DNA of 64,000 nucleotides. It comes from JAEULH01 sp963805915. Lineage in GTDB: Bacteria > Pseudomonadota > Alphaproteobacteria > Rhodospirillales > Defluviicoccaceae. A program made the translations under genes and the position numbers. Shown here piece by piece: positions 7,715 through 15,984 of the stretch. Positions within the stretch are counted from its first letter, which is position 1; the number at the start of each line of letters is the position of its first letter. The stretch lies in NCBI GenBank assembly GCA_963805915.1, contig CAWDWD010000010.1:182528-246527 (forward strand), in the 5' to 3' direction. Below the pieces are notes generated by a model. That model searched no databases. It saw nothing but the letters and a program-made list of their open reading frames with translations, and was not told the DNA's origin.

Positions 7715-9985
7715 ATGGGTTTAGCAATTGGAAGATCGCCGCGGCCGGTCAGGGTGGAGGCTGGGTGCCGAACGCTGCTGTTGCTCGCGTTCCTCGCCGT
7801 CGTTGCCGCGGCGACCTCGGCGTTGGCCGCGCCGGCCTCGGGCAAGCGTGTCGACGCGGCGCTGATCTCGGAGATGGCGGTGGCCGCGCCCGGCCAATCC
7901 TTCTGGGTCGCGGTGCGCTTCGACATCGCCGAGGGGGGGCACACCTATTGGCGAAATCCGGGAGATTCCGGTGAGCCGACGCGGATCGTCTGGCAACTGC
8001 CCCCAGGGGTTGAGGTGGGCGACATTGAGTGGCCCGCGCCCGAGCGGATCCGGTTCGGCCCGCTCACAAATTTCGGCTACGGCGAGCGGGTCCTTCACCT
8101 GGCCCGGATCACGGTCCCGGAAGACTGGCCAGAGGGTTCGCAGCTGCGGTTGAACGCGTCGGCGACGTGGCTCGTCTGCAAGGAGATCTGCATTCCCGAG
8201 GACGCCGAGTTGGCGTTGGATGTTCCGGTTGCGGCAGAAAGCTTGCCGTCCGACGCGGCGACAGGCGCTCGGTTCGCCGAGGCCCTCGCCGAGGTCCCGG
8301 CGGAGGCCGGCTGGACAGCGCGCTATCTGACGCGCGCGCCGGAGGATCGGAGCAACACGGCGCGAGCGCTGGATCTTGTTATCGACACGGCGGGTGATTC
8401 GATCGACGCCGCGAGTGCCTACTTCTTTCCGCACGAGTGGGGCGCCGTCGATCCAGTACCGCCACAGCGGCTCAGCCGCGATGGCGAAGTACTGACGCTG
8501 GCGATGGTCGCGGGCGACCAGCCGCCCGGCGAGGTCCTGACGGGCGTACTTGTCCTGAACCCGGATGCGTCTCGCGACGATCCATCGCGCCGCGCCTTTG
8601 AGATCAGCGCTGTGGCCGCGCCCTCCGCCGCAACCTCGGGGCAAGGGACCGTGAACCGCGACGCGGGAACGCGGCTGTCGTCGCTGGGTGGGACGCCGTC
8701 CGTCGCACCAGGAATGCTGGCAGCGATCGGCTTGGCCCTGCTTGGCGGGCTGTTGCTCAACGTGATGCCGTGCGTATTTCCGGTTTTGTCGATGAAGGCG
8801 ATGGGCGTCGTCCGCCATGCGTCCGACCGGCGCGCCTTGCGCCTGAGCGGCCTGAGCTACGCCGCCGGCATCCTGGTCTTCATCGGCCTCGTCGCCGGTC
8901 TGCTGATCGGCCTGAAGGCGGCGGGCGAAGAGATCGGCTGGGGCTTTCAGTTGCAGTCGCCGACCTTCGTCTCCGCCATGGCCCTGATCGTCTTCGCCCT
9001 TGGCCTCAGCCTATCGGGCGTCTTCACCATCGGCGCCTCGGCGATGGGTTGGGGCGAAGCGGCCATCGGCGGCCGCTCCGGGCCTTTGGGCTCGTTTCTC
9101 ACCGGCGCCTTGGCCGCCCTGGTCGCAACCCCGTGCACGGCGCCGTTCATGGGTATCGCGCTCGGCTTCGCCCTCACCCAGCCCTGGCCGAGCGCGCTAG
9201 CCGTGTTCCTTGCGCTGGGACTCGGCCTCGCGCTGCCCTACCTGGTGTTGACGTTTGTCCCGGGCTTGGCCCGCCTGTTGCCGCGGCCGGGCGCGTGGAT
9301 GGAGCGGCTGAAGCAGTTGCTGGCCTTTCCGCTGTACGTTACGGCGGCGTGGCTGGTCTGGGTTCTGGCCTTACAGGGCGGAGCCTCAGCCGTGTTCGCG
9401 GTCCTCATCGGCATGATCCTTGTCGCCTTCGCGGTCTGGCTCTCCGAGGCGGCGCGCACTTTCGCAGGTGGCTGGCGTCGGGCCATGGGGGCCTTGGCCC
9501 TTGCCGCCGGGATTGGCGCGCTCGCGCTCGCGCTTTGGCCGCAGGCGGCGGCCTCGCCACTGGGCCGGGCTGACGGTGGCGACCAACTTGGCCGGACATC
9601 GCTCGCCGCCGAGCCGTATTCGGCGGCCCGGCTGGACGACTTGCGCGCGCGCGGCATCCCGACCTTCGTCAACCTCACCGCAGCGTGGTGCATTACCTGT
9701 CAGGTCAACGAGCGCGTGGCGCTGTCGTCGGAGCGCGTCGCGCGGACCTTCCGCGAGCGCGGAATCGTTTACCTCAAAGGCGACTGGACCAACCGCGATC
9801 CCGAGATTAGCCGGCTGCTCGACGACTTTGGCCGCAGCGGTGTCCCGCTTTATCTTCTCTATTGGCCCGGCGAGGATGCGCCCGTCGTTCTGCCGCAGCT
9901 TCTGACCGAGACGACGGTTATCGAAGCGCTCGGCGGCTTACCGCTGATCGAGCGAAATCGCGGCTCCATGAATGAAGGTGTTTGA
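7715..9985 (+). CDS. DsbD/ScsB-like membrane thiol:disulfide reductase
   Basis: Moves reducing power from cytoplasmic thioredoxin across the inner membrane to periplasmic thiol proteins. After a signal peptide (cleavage near residue 36-40) comes an N-terminal periplasmic domain with a redox Cys pair in CKEICIPED (~155-159). An eight-helix CcdA-like membrane domain follows, with one Cys in NVMPCVFP (~350) and the other in ATPCTAPFMG (~471). The C-terminal periplasmic thioredoxin fold has the active site WCITC (~660). All cysteines of the electron relay are present. The length (756) is longer than E. coli DsbD and closer to ScsB. The stop codon overlaps the start of the thioredoxin-fold gene downstream. 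Confidence 0.88.
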   Translation: MGLAIGRSPRPVRVEAGCRTLLLLAFLAVVAAATSALAAPASGKRVDAALISEMAVAAPGQSFWVAVRFDIAEGGHTYWRNPGDSGEPTRIVWQLPPGVEVGDIEWPAPERIRFGPLTNFGYGERVLHLARITVPEDWPEGSQLRLNASATWLVCKEICIPEDAELALDVPVAAESLPSDAATGARFAEALAEVPAEAGWTARYLTRAPEDRSNTARALDLVIDTAGDSIDAASAYFFPHEWGAVDPVPPQRLSRDGEVLTLAMVAGDQPPGEVLTGVLVLNPDASRDDPSRRAFEISAVAAPSAATSGQGTVNRDAGTRLSSLGGTPSVAPGMLAAIGLALLGGLLLNVMPCVFPVLSMKAMGVVRHASDRRALRLSGLSYAAGILVFIGLVAGLLIGLKAAGEEIGWGFQLQSPTFVSAMALIVFALGLSLSGVFTIGASAMGWGEAAIGGRSGPLGSFLTGALAALVATPCTAPFMGIALGFALTQPWPSALAVFLALGLGLALPYLVLTFVPGLARLLPRPGAWMERLKQLLAFPLYVTAAWLVWVLALQGGASAVFAVLIGMILVAFAVWLSEAARTFAGGWRRAMGALALAAGIGALALALWPQAAASPLGRADGGDQLGRTSLAAEPYSAARLDDLRARGIPTFVNLTAAWCITCQVNERVALSSERVARTFRERGIVYLKGDWTNRDPEISRLLDDFGRSGVPLYLLYWPGEDAPVVLPQLLTETTVIEALGGLPLIERNRGSMNEGV

Positions 9986-10641
9986 TGCAAACGCGAACGC
10001 GCATGTTCCGCTTGTCTCGCCTGTCAGCTTGCATGGTCGCCATGGCCGCGGTGGCGTGCCTCGGGGCCGTCGGGGCGGCGGCTCCGGCGGCGGCGAACCC
10101 GGGCGTCGGCGCGCCGGCACCGGCATTCACCGCCACCAACGCGGACGGTATGCAGCGATCGCTCGGCGAGTACGCGGGCAAGGTCATCGTTCTCGAATGG
10201 ACCAACCACGATTGCCCGTATGTCCGCAAGCACTACGGCAGCGGCAACATGCAGGCGTTGCAGAAACAGGCCACGGCCGACGGCGTCGTCTGGCTGACGA
10301 TCATCTCATCGGCGCCGGGCGAGCAGGGATATGTCTCCGGTGCCGAGGCCAAGGCCATAGCGGCCAAGACCGGCGCCACGCCGAGCGACATCCTGCTCGA
10401 TCCGGATGGAACCGTCGGGCGCGCCTATGGGGCGAAAACGACGCCGCACATGTATGTGATCGATGGCGACGGCCGCTTGGTCTACATGGGCGGGATCGAC
10501 GATCGGGCGACGACCAATCCGGCCGACATCAAGGGGGCCGACAACTACGTCGCCGCGGCTCTTGCCGATGTCGCCGCCGGCCGCGCGGTGGCCACGCCGA
10601 CGGCCCGGCCCTACGGCTGTTCGGTGAAGTACAAAGGATAG
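9985..10641 (+). CDS. exported redoxin/thioredoxin-fold protein
   Basis: Signal peptide (hydrophobic core ~15-32, ending AAAPAAANP) followed by an AhpC/TSA-redoxin domain: GAPAPAFTATNADG, KVIVLEWTNHDCPYVRKHY, then TPHMYVIDGDGRLVYMGGIDD. The usual CxxC is replaced by a single Cys in DCPYVRKHY, a pattern common in thioredoxin-like proteins of unknown substrate; another Cys lies near the C-terminus. I choose the ATG that overlaps the previous stop (TGATG) rather than the TTG one codon earlier. Coupling with the DsbD-like gene implies that it receives electrons from it in the periplasm. The substrate is unknown. Confidence 0.82.
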   Translation: MQTRTRMFRLSRLSACMVAMAAVACLGAVGAAAPAAANPGVGAPAPAFTATNADGMQRSLGEYAGKVIVLEWTNHDCPYVRKHYGSGNMQALQKQATADGVVWLTIISSAPGEQGYVSGAEAKAIAAKTGATPSDILLDPDGTVGRAYGAKTTPHMYVIDGDGRLVYMGGIDDRATTNPADIKGADNYVAAALADVAAGRAVATPTARPYGCSVKYKG

Positions 10642-10768
10642 GAAGCCACCCCTTGGTTTCCCGCAATGCGTCGACGCGGCGGGAAGTTGTTCAATATGCT
10701 CTACCGGGCGGTTTTTTTGCGTTAGGATCAGAATGCGCAAGGGGTGCATATCATCCTACATAAATCGC

Positions 10769-10797
10769 TTGCTGCGTGTGGCCCATTCGGGTATAAA
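10769..10797 (+). promoter_or_regulatory. sigma-70-type promoter for small RNA
   Basis: TTGCTG (10769-10774) and TATAAA (10792-10797) are separated by exactly 17 bases, the best-formed promoter I could find in the window. It faces a short stretch with no protein-coding potential that ends in a strong terminator, so it is assigned to the small RNA that follows. Confidence 0.65.
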
Positions 10798-10803
10798 AAG
10801 GAC

Positions 10804-10919
10804 GTCCCGCGAGCGTCCATGGCGAACCGGACACGGAACCTTCGGGATCCCACGCTGGTTCGCTTTTGACCTCCTCCCTATCCAAACTTGTGCCGCCCCA
10901 CGTTGGGGCGGCCTTTTTT
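10804..10919 (+). ncRNA. putative trans-acting small RNA with anti-Shine-Dalgarno motif
   Basis: About 115 bases between a near-consensus promoter and a strong intrinsic terminator, with no open frame of note. A long hairpin is predicted by eye: GCGAACC (10822-10828) pairs with GGTTCGC (10857-10863), capped by a helix with a UUCG tetraloop (10841-10844). It is followed by an unpaired stretch holding CCTCCTCCC (10870-10878), a perfect anti-Shine-Dalgarno sequence. The same motif marks alphaproteobacterial small RNAs of the alpha-r14 ('cuckoo') group, which block ribosome binding. The 3' end is the terminator at 10892-10919. Transcription start is inferred from the promoter; targets are unknown. 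Confidence 0.6.
10892..10919 (+). terminator. strong intrinsic terminator (end of small RNA; intron target)
   Basis: GCCGCCCCA and TGGGGCGGC form a perfect 9-bp stem with a CGT loop, followed by a C and six Ts. The group II intron begins three bases after the T-run, which is the insertion preference known for group IIC introns. Confidence 0.9.
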
Positions 10920-10921
10920 GT

Positions 10922-12864
10922 GTGCGCCAGGCATGGCGCGTAGCGCCATGACGGCGCTGGTTGGCTCGCTGTGGTGGTGAGTTGGCCGACTTGGAGGTGG
11001 AAGTCCTCTACGGGCCCTGGTGACGGGAACCGTTAGCCGAACAGCAAGGGCGTCGCCGCGAGGCGGGGTCTGAAGGAAGCTGCAGGCAAAGTCCTGGCCC
11101 GACGAACAGGAACCGCATAGGAGGCGCCGAGATCCTGGGCGAGGGGGCGTGAAGACCCGAAGCCCGATGTCACCCGGAGGGTCTGGGCGTATATGCGGCG
11201 GGTATGTGGGACGAAGGTCGCGCGTCTTACCCTGGGAGGCCTGCCGGCCTGCCCCTGGTTTCAGGTGTGCTACCGGCGCCGCGAGGCGTCGGGATGGGAC
11301 GGCAGGAGTCAGCAGAGGCCATAGTAGCTTGCCAAGACCGGGCGGCGAAGGGCCGAACATGGAGTGCCGGACGGCAAGCGGACGGTTCGATGGTGCGAGA
11401 GGACGCCGAAGGCCGGGCTGGGATGCCCGGCGCCTGTCCCGAGGGTAGCGGCCGGAAGCCGCGAGAGCAGGGGCTGGGTGCGTCGAGCGCCGCGGCACCG
11501 CCCGCCTCTGCCCGCCCGGAGGCGACGGCCCGGTTGCTGGAGGCGATCGTCGACCGGGAGAACATGAGGGCGGCCTACCACCGCGTGGTGGCCAACAGGG
11601 GCGCCGCGGGCGTTGACGCGATGACCGTCGACGGCCTCAAGGCATTCTTGGTGGAACACTGGCCGCGCATCAAGGAAGACCTGCTGGCCGGCCGGTACCG
11701 GCCGCAGCCGGTGCGCCGGGTGGATATTCCGAAGCCCGGCGGCGGCACGCGGACCTTGGGTATCCCCACGGTCGTGGACCGGCTGATCCAGCAGGCGCTG
11801 CATCAGGGACTCTCACCGCTCTTCGACCCGGGTTTCTCGGACGCCTCCTACGGCTTCCGGCCGGGGCGAAGCGCCCACCAAGCGGTGTTGGCCGCGCGCG
11901 GCCATGTGGCGGCGGGCCGGCGCTGGATGGTGGACATCGACCTGGAGAAGTTCTTCGACCGGGTGAACCACGACGTGCTGATGGCACGGGTGGCGCGCAA
12001 GGTCGAAGACAAGCGGGTGTTGCGGCTGATCCGCCGCTATCTGCGGGCCGGGTTGATGGCGGACGGGGTGGCGACGGCGCGGACCGAGGGGACGCCGCAG
12101 GGCGGTCCCTTGTCGCCGCTGTTGTCGAACATCCTGCTCGACGACCTCGACAAGGAACTGGAGCGACGCGGCCATGCCTTCGTCCGCTACGCCGACGACT
12201 GCAACATCCATGTGCGGTCCCGGCGGGCGGGCGAACGGGTGATGGCGTCGATCACCCGGTTCCTGGCCGAGCGACTGCGGCTCGCGGTCAACGTCGCCAA
12301 GAGCGCCGTGGACCGCCCCTGGAAGCGCAGCTTCCTGGGCTTCACCATGACCGCCCACCGGGCGCCGCGCCTGCGTGTGGCACCTGCGAGCGTGGCGCGG
12401 TTCAAGGGCAAGCTTCGGGCGTTGTGGCGCCAGGGCCGGGGCCGCAGCCTCGGGCGCACGATCGAAGACCTCGCCCCGATCCTCGCCGGCTGGATCGCCT
12501 ACTTCCGGTTGGCCGAGGCCAGGGGCATCTTCGAGGCGCTGGACGGCTGGATCAGGCGGCGCCTGCGCTGTCTGATCTGGCGCCAGTGCAAGCGGCCGAG
12601 GACACGAGCGATGCGCCTGATGCAGCGGGGGCTCGCGGAGGAACGGGCATGGGTCTCCGCCTACAACGGACACGGCCCCTGGTGGAACGCCGGGGCCAGC
12701 CACATGAACGACGCCTTCCGGGCCGGCTTCTTCCGCAATCTCGGGCTGGTCAGCCTGCTCGACCGGCACCGCCGCCTCAACTACGCTTCATGAACCGCCG
12801 TGTACGGAACCGTACGCACGGTGGTGTGGGAGGAGGGCCGCCGCAAGGCGCCCTCCTACCCGAT
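10922..12864 (+). mobile_element. group II intron (IIC-like), complete
   Basis: The 5' end reads GTGCGCC, matching the GTGYG intron consensus. A maturase-reverse transcriptase is encoded inside. Just after its stop codon a domain V-like hairpin is seen (about 12792-12826: CCGTG/CACGG lower stem, two-base bulge, TACG/CGTA upper stem). Domain VI follows (about 12827-12862, long GGAGGAGGGC stem with a bulged A in CCTACCC), and the intron closes with GAT. Insertion directly behind a Rho-independent terminator and the absence of an endonuclease domain both point to class IIC. Length about 1.94 kb. Exon junctions are inferred from consensus and the repeat of the intron start directly after the 3' end. 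Confidence 0.85.
11390..12793 (+). CDS. ltrA: group II intron reverse transcriptase/maturase
   Basis: Multifunctional protein that reverse-transcribes the intron and helps it fold and splice. RT domain: GAAGVDAMTVDGLK (RT0/1), DPGFSDASYGFRPGRSAHQA, WMVDIDLEKFFDRVNHD, TPQGGPLSPLLSNILLDDLD, and the catalytic YADDCNIHV. The thumb/maturase X domain covers roughly the last 130 residues (RGRSLGRTIEDLAPILAGWIAYF, ending FRNLGLVSLLDRHRRLNY). No HNH endonuclease follows, as expected for IIC introns. The frame is open from 11204, but the preceding residues are low-complexity and belong to folded intron RNA; the ATG chosen gives a typical 467 residues. Catalytic residues look intact, so the element may be active. 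Confidence 0.92.
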   Translation: MVREDAEGRAGMPGACPEGSGRKPREQGLGASSAAAPPASARPEATARLLEAIVDRENMRAAYHRVVANRGAAGVDAMTVDGLKAFLVEHWPRIKEDLLAGRYRPQPVRRVDIPKPGGGTRTLGIPTVVDRLIQQALHQGLSPLFDPGFSDASYGFRPGRSAHQAVLAARGHVAAGRRWMVDIDLEKFFDRVNHDVLMARVARKVEDKRVLRLIRRYLRAGLMADGVATARTEGTPQGGPLSPLLSNILLDDLDKELERRGHAFVRYADDCNIHVRSRRAGERVMASITRFLAERLRLAVNVAKSAVDRPWKRSFLGFTMTAHRAPRLRVAPASVARFKGKLRALWRQGRGRSLGRTIEDLAPILAGWIAYFRLAEARGIFEALDGWIRRRLRCLIWRQCKRPRTRAMRLMQRGLAEERAWVSAYNGHGPWWNAGASHMNDAFRAGFFRNLGLVSLLDRHRRLNYAS

Positions 12865-12915
12865 GTGCGCCAGGCATGGCGCGTTTGTGCGTGAGCACGA
12901 GTTGACTGGAGGTGG
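12865..12915 (+). repeat. truncated 5' end of a second, related group II intron
   Basis: The 19 bases after the intron's 3' end repeat its own first 19 bases exactly (GTGCGCCAGGCATGGCGCG). The following bases then share GAGTTG and GGAGGTGG with the full copy, with a shorter spacer between them. After that the match stops and an IS256 transposase fragment begins. This looks like an older intron at the same target whose 3' part was lost, with a newer copy inserted in front of it. Confidence 0.6.
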
Positions 12916-13053
12916 TTGGCCGGCGTCGAGTTCGTCGTCGCCGACGACCATGCCGGGCTCAAGGCGGCGATCCGCGAGGTGCTGCCGGAGGCGGCATGCC
13001 GGCGCTGCTATGTGCACTTCCTGCGCAACGCGCTCGACTACTACATCGATCCC
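12916..13053 (+). pseudogene. IS256-family transposase fragment
   Basis: About 42 codons resemble the central part of IS256/mutator-type transposases (FVVADDHAGLKAAIREVLPE, then RCYVHFLRNALDY). No start, no complete catalytic triad and no inverted repeats are present; the match fades near 13041. It is sandwiched between the intron relic and the severed end of an ABC-transporter operon, so it probably marks a deletion junction. Confidence 0.75.
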
Positions 13054-13119
13054 ATGAAAGCGACCTATTATGACGGATCCCGTGTTCGGCGCGATATGTG
13101 GCATGGTGAGGGGGTTCAT
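13054..13119 (-). pseudogene. stub of the next gene of the ABC operon, cut by the IS256 fragment
   Basis: The ATPase gene ends TAATG: its stop overlaps an ATG that opens a new frame (MNPLTMPHIAPNTGS...). About 22 codons later the frame runs into IS256 sequence. Such a stop/start overlap usually marks a translationally coupled partner, which for a PotA-type ATPase would be a permease or binding protein. Too little is left to name it. Confidence 0.4.
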
Positions 13120-14318
13120 TACGACAGCTTGGGGTCATGGCGGCACCTTCGAAGGTTGTTGAGATCCAGAGCGCGGCAGTCTTCTGCGGCGAAGCCGATG
13201 GTGACGCGGTCGCCGGGGCGGACGTGGGGCGGGCCCTTGGTGTGGGCGAGCTTGAGGATGAATTCGTCCTGGCCGCAGGCGGCAAGGCGCAGGCGGGTGT
13301 GGTCGCCGAGATAGATCAGCTCGCGGACCTCGGCGTCGAAGCGGTTGGCGCAATCGAGCGCATCATCGCCGAGGCGGACCCGCTCGGGCCGCAGGCTCAC
13401 GGTGCTCGGCGCACCGACGCCGCCGCGGCCGACCGCGAGCGCGCGGATCCGCCAGCCCCCCGCGACCTCGACCACGCAGGTGGCGCCGACAGCCTCGACG
13501 ATGCGCCCGGGCAGGCGGTTATTCTCGCCGATGAAGTGGGCGACGAAGGCATTGGTCGGGGCCTCGTAGACGCGCTCGGGAGTATCGAGCTGCTCGATGA
13601 GGCCATTGCTCATGACCGCGACCCGGTCGGACATGGTCAGCGCCTCCGACTGGTCATGGGTGACGTAGACGAACGTGACTCCGAGCTGCGCGTGGATGTG
13701 CTTGATCTCGATCTGCATCTGCTCGCGCAACTGCTTGTCGAGCGCGCCGAGCGGCTCGTCCATCAAAACGAGCTTCGGCTCGAAGACCAGCGCGCGGGCC
13801 AGGGCGACGCGCTGCTGCTGGCCACCGGAGAGCTGGTTCGGCCGGCGTTGGCCGAGGCCGCCGAGGCGGACGATCGCCAAGGCCCGGTCGACCTTGGCGC
13901 TGATCTCGGCCCGCGGCCGCTTGCGCACCTCGAGCGGGAAGGCGAGGTTGTCGCTCACCGTCATGTGCGGAAACAGGGCGTAGTTCTGGAAGACGATGCC
14001 GATGTCGCGCTTGTGCGGCGGCAGGTTGCCGACGGGCCGGCCGTCGATGACGATCTCGCCGTGGGTCGGCGTCTCAAAGCCGGCGAGCATCATCAAGATC
14101 GTGGTCTTGCCAGAACCGGACGGGCCGAGAAGGGTGAGAAATTCGCCGCGGCGGATATCGAGATCGACGCCCTTGACCACCAGCTGCTCGCCGTCGAAGG
14201 TCTTCTCAATCCCGCGCAGGCGCGCGATCACCGGATCGGATGCCTCTTTGGCGCTGTCTTGGCGGTGATTTAACCTCGATAGCCCAGCCCTGTCCGCAAC
14301 GCCGTCCCTTTTGCCCAA
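13119..14318 (-). CDS. PotA-like ABC transporter ATP-binding protein
   Basis: ATPase of a polyamine/Fe3+/thiamine-type importer (CUT/MOI family). Nucleotide-binding domain: Walker A GPSGSGKTT (~66-74), Q-loop VFQNYALFPH, signature LSGGQQQR, Walker B LVLMDEP, and switch His in VTHDQSEA. A C-terminal TOBE-like regulatory region follows (residues ~270-385), where PotA-type proteins carry it. The length is 399 with a ~25-residue N-terminal tail; a later start is possible. No permease or substrate-binding gene remains beside it: the operon is cut immediately downstream by intron and IS256 debris, so the transporter is probably non-functional unless other subunits lie elsewhere. Substrate cannot be deduced. 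Confidence 0.85.
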   Translation of the reverse strand: MGKRDGVADRAGLSRLNHRQDSAKEASDPVIARLRGIEKTFDGEQLVVKGVDLDIRRGEFLTLLGPSGSGKTTILMMLAGFETPTHGEIVIDGRPVGNLPPHKRDIGIVFQNYALFPHMTVSDNLAFPLEVRKRPRAEISAKVDRALAIVRLGGLGQRRPNQLSGGQQQRVALARALVFEPKLVLMDEPLGALDKQLREQMQIEIKHIHAQLGVTFVYVTHDQSEALTMSDRVAVMSNGLIEQLDTPERVYEAPTNAFVAHFIGENNRLPGRIVEAVGATCVVEVAGGWRIRALAVGRGGVGAPSTVSLRPERVRLGDDALDCANRFDAEVRELIYLGDHTRLRLAACGQDEFILKLAHTKGPPHVRPGDRVTIGFAAEDCRALDLNNLRRCRHDPKLS

Positions 14319-14533
14319 GCAAAGCTAAGGCCGAACCCCCGCCGCGGCAACGACTTCGGCCGAAGCCTCGCCGCCGGGCTTGTAGATGAGCCACCCCCGC
14401 CGGATCCGACATTCACGGTCTTGCAATGCATCGCCGGTGGCGGTATGCGGACGGATCAGCCGGACGGTGCGGTGCGCCGGCTCAATGCGTTTGCTGTCCA
14501 TCAGCACGCAGCACGGCTCGCCGAAGGAATTTA

Positions 14534-15898
14534 ATGCGCTCCGAGCAGCCGGTGATCTTCTGGACCCTCATCATCGCCGTCGCCCTGGCGCCATTGCCGC
14601 TGGCATCGACATATCAGTGGAGCTGGAGCCTGCTCGCCAGCGTCGTCGGCGCGCTTGTCGCGATGTGGAGCGTACGGGTGGTGGTCGGTCTGCAAAAACC
14701 GGCTTTCGGGCTGCGCGCGACCTGGCCGTTCCTTGGATTGTTCGCGATCGGCGCCGGTTGGGCGGCGGCGCAGACGCTATCCTTGACGCCGCCGGCTTGG
14801 CATCATCCGCTGTGGGACAGCGCTTCGCGGGCGCTTGGACTGGAACTGGGCGGACGGATCTCCCTCAATCCCGACGAAACGTTCGACGCCCTGACCAGAC
14901 TGCTTGCTTACGCCGGCGTATTCTGGCTCGCCCTCCAATATGGGCGGCGGACGGCGCGGGCCGAGCAGATCCTCCACACCATTGTCGTTGCCGGCGTGAT
15001 CTATGGCCTCTGGGGTCTCGCCGAGCACTGGTTCGGCTGGCGGAGCAAGTTGGGCCTGCCCGGACCCGATGACGTGGTTAATCTCCGGGGAAGCGCCGCC
15101 AACGGGCACGCCTACGCCGCTTACGTCGGCATCGCGCTTATCTGCGCCAGTTCTCTTGTGCTCGCCGGCGGCGCCCCGACGCCGCGGCGCTTCAGCTTCA
15201 CAGAGCTTGCCCGCAGGCTCGTCGACGGCAGCGGGCCGGGATGGCCTCTGTTGCTCGCCTGGCTGATATTGTTGGCCCTGGTCCCAGGCTTCCAGTCGCG
15301 GACCGATGTGATCAGCCTGGGACTCGCGCTTGCGAGTCTTGTCATTGTCGCGATGATCGGCAGGACCGCGCGTTGGCCGCGGCTGATCGTCTTCTCGGCC
15401 GTCACCGGGCTCGCCCTTGCCGCCTTCGCCTATTTTGAGCCGCCCGCCGAGCTGACTGATGCGGGACTGGGGCCGGACGCGGGCGACCAGCTGCGGGTTC
15501 TGACGCTCGACGCCATCGGCGACGCGCCATGGCTCGGCACGGGGCTTGGGACGTTCGAGGATGTCTTCCGCTTTTACCGAACAAGCGAATTCACCCAGAG
15601 CGCGCTCACCGCCCACAACAGCTATCTCGAACTCGTCCTCGAGCTCGGAATACCCGCGGCGAGCGCACTGTTTTTGCTGTTTGGCGCGTTCACGCTGCTG
15701 ACCTTCGCTGGAGCGGCGCGCCGCCAACGCGACAGCGCCTTTGCTTCGGCGGGGCTCGCCGCGACCATCCTGGTCGGCGCGCACGCCAGCTTCAATTACA
15801 GCTTCCATATCCCCGCCGTTGCCGCCACGTACTGGCTGCTGATGGGAGCCGCATGCGCCCAGTCGTGGAGCAGCCGAAGAACGAACGACGACTGGTAG
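14534..15898 (+). CDS. O-antigen ligase/polymerase family (Wzy_C) membrane protein
   Basis: Polytopic inner-membrane protein with about 10-12 hydrophobic segments and a large periplasmic loop. The Wzy_C/WaaL hallmark TAHNSYLELVLELGIPAA occurs at about residue 350-370, preceded by GTGLGTF. Such proteins either ligate polysaccharide to lipid A core or polymerise repeat units. The ATG chosen follows GAAGGAAT; an open frame 36 codons longer lacks a ribosome-binding site. It faces the reverse-strand export genes that follow (TPR-like protein, Wza-like lipoprotein, outer-membrane barrel), which suggests a role in exopolysaccharide assembly. Ligase and polymerase cannot be told apart by sequence alone. 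Confidence 0.82.
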   Translation: MRSEQPVIFWTLIIAVALAPLPLASTYQWSWSLLASVVGALVAMWSVRVVVGLQKPAFGLRATWPFLGLFAIGAGWAAAQTLSLTPPAWHHPLWDSASRALGLELGGRISLNPDETFDALTRLLAYAGVFWLALQYGRRTARAEQILHTIVVAGVIYGLWGLAEHWFGWRSKLGLPGPDDVVNLRGSAANGHAYAAYVGIALICASSLVLAGGAPTPRRFSFTELARRLVDGSGPGWPLLLAWLILLALVPGFQSRTDVISLGLALASLVIVAMIGRTARWPRLIVFSAVTGLALAAFAYFEPPAELTDAGLGPDAGDQLRVLTLDAIGDAPWLGTGLGTFEDVFRFYRTSEFTQSALTAHNSYLELVLELGIPAASALFLLFGAFTLLTFAGAARRQRDSAFASAGLAATILVGAHASFNYSFHIPAVAATYWLLMGAACAQSWSSRRTNDDW

Positions 15899-15984
15899 GC
15901 CTTCCTCGCCGCGAACCACTCACGCCTCGCATGAAGCGGCGGGGAAACCGCTCGCGCTATGATTTGCGTGCAGCGAGGCTGCGC

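Noticed and set aside
10658..10717. Intrinsic terminator for the redoxin gene
   Set aside because: A CCCGC/GCGGG hairpin (10658-10684) exists but the T-run is about 27 bases further on, so it does not form a normal terminator.
14325..14507. 60-codon reverse frame between the ABC ATPase and the O-antigen ligase-like gene
   Set aside because: No family resemblance and no ribosome-binding site; lies in a short divergent promoter region.
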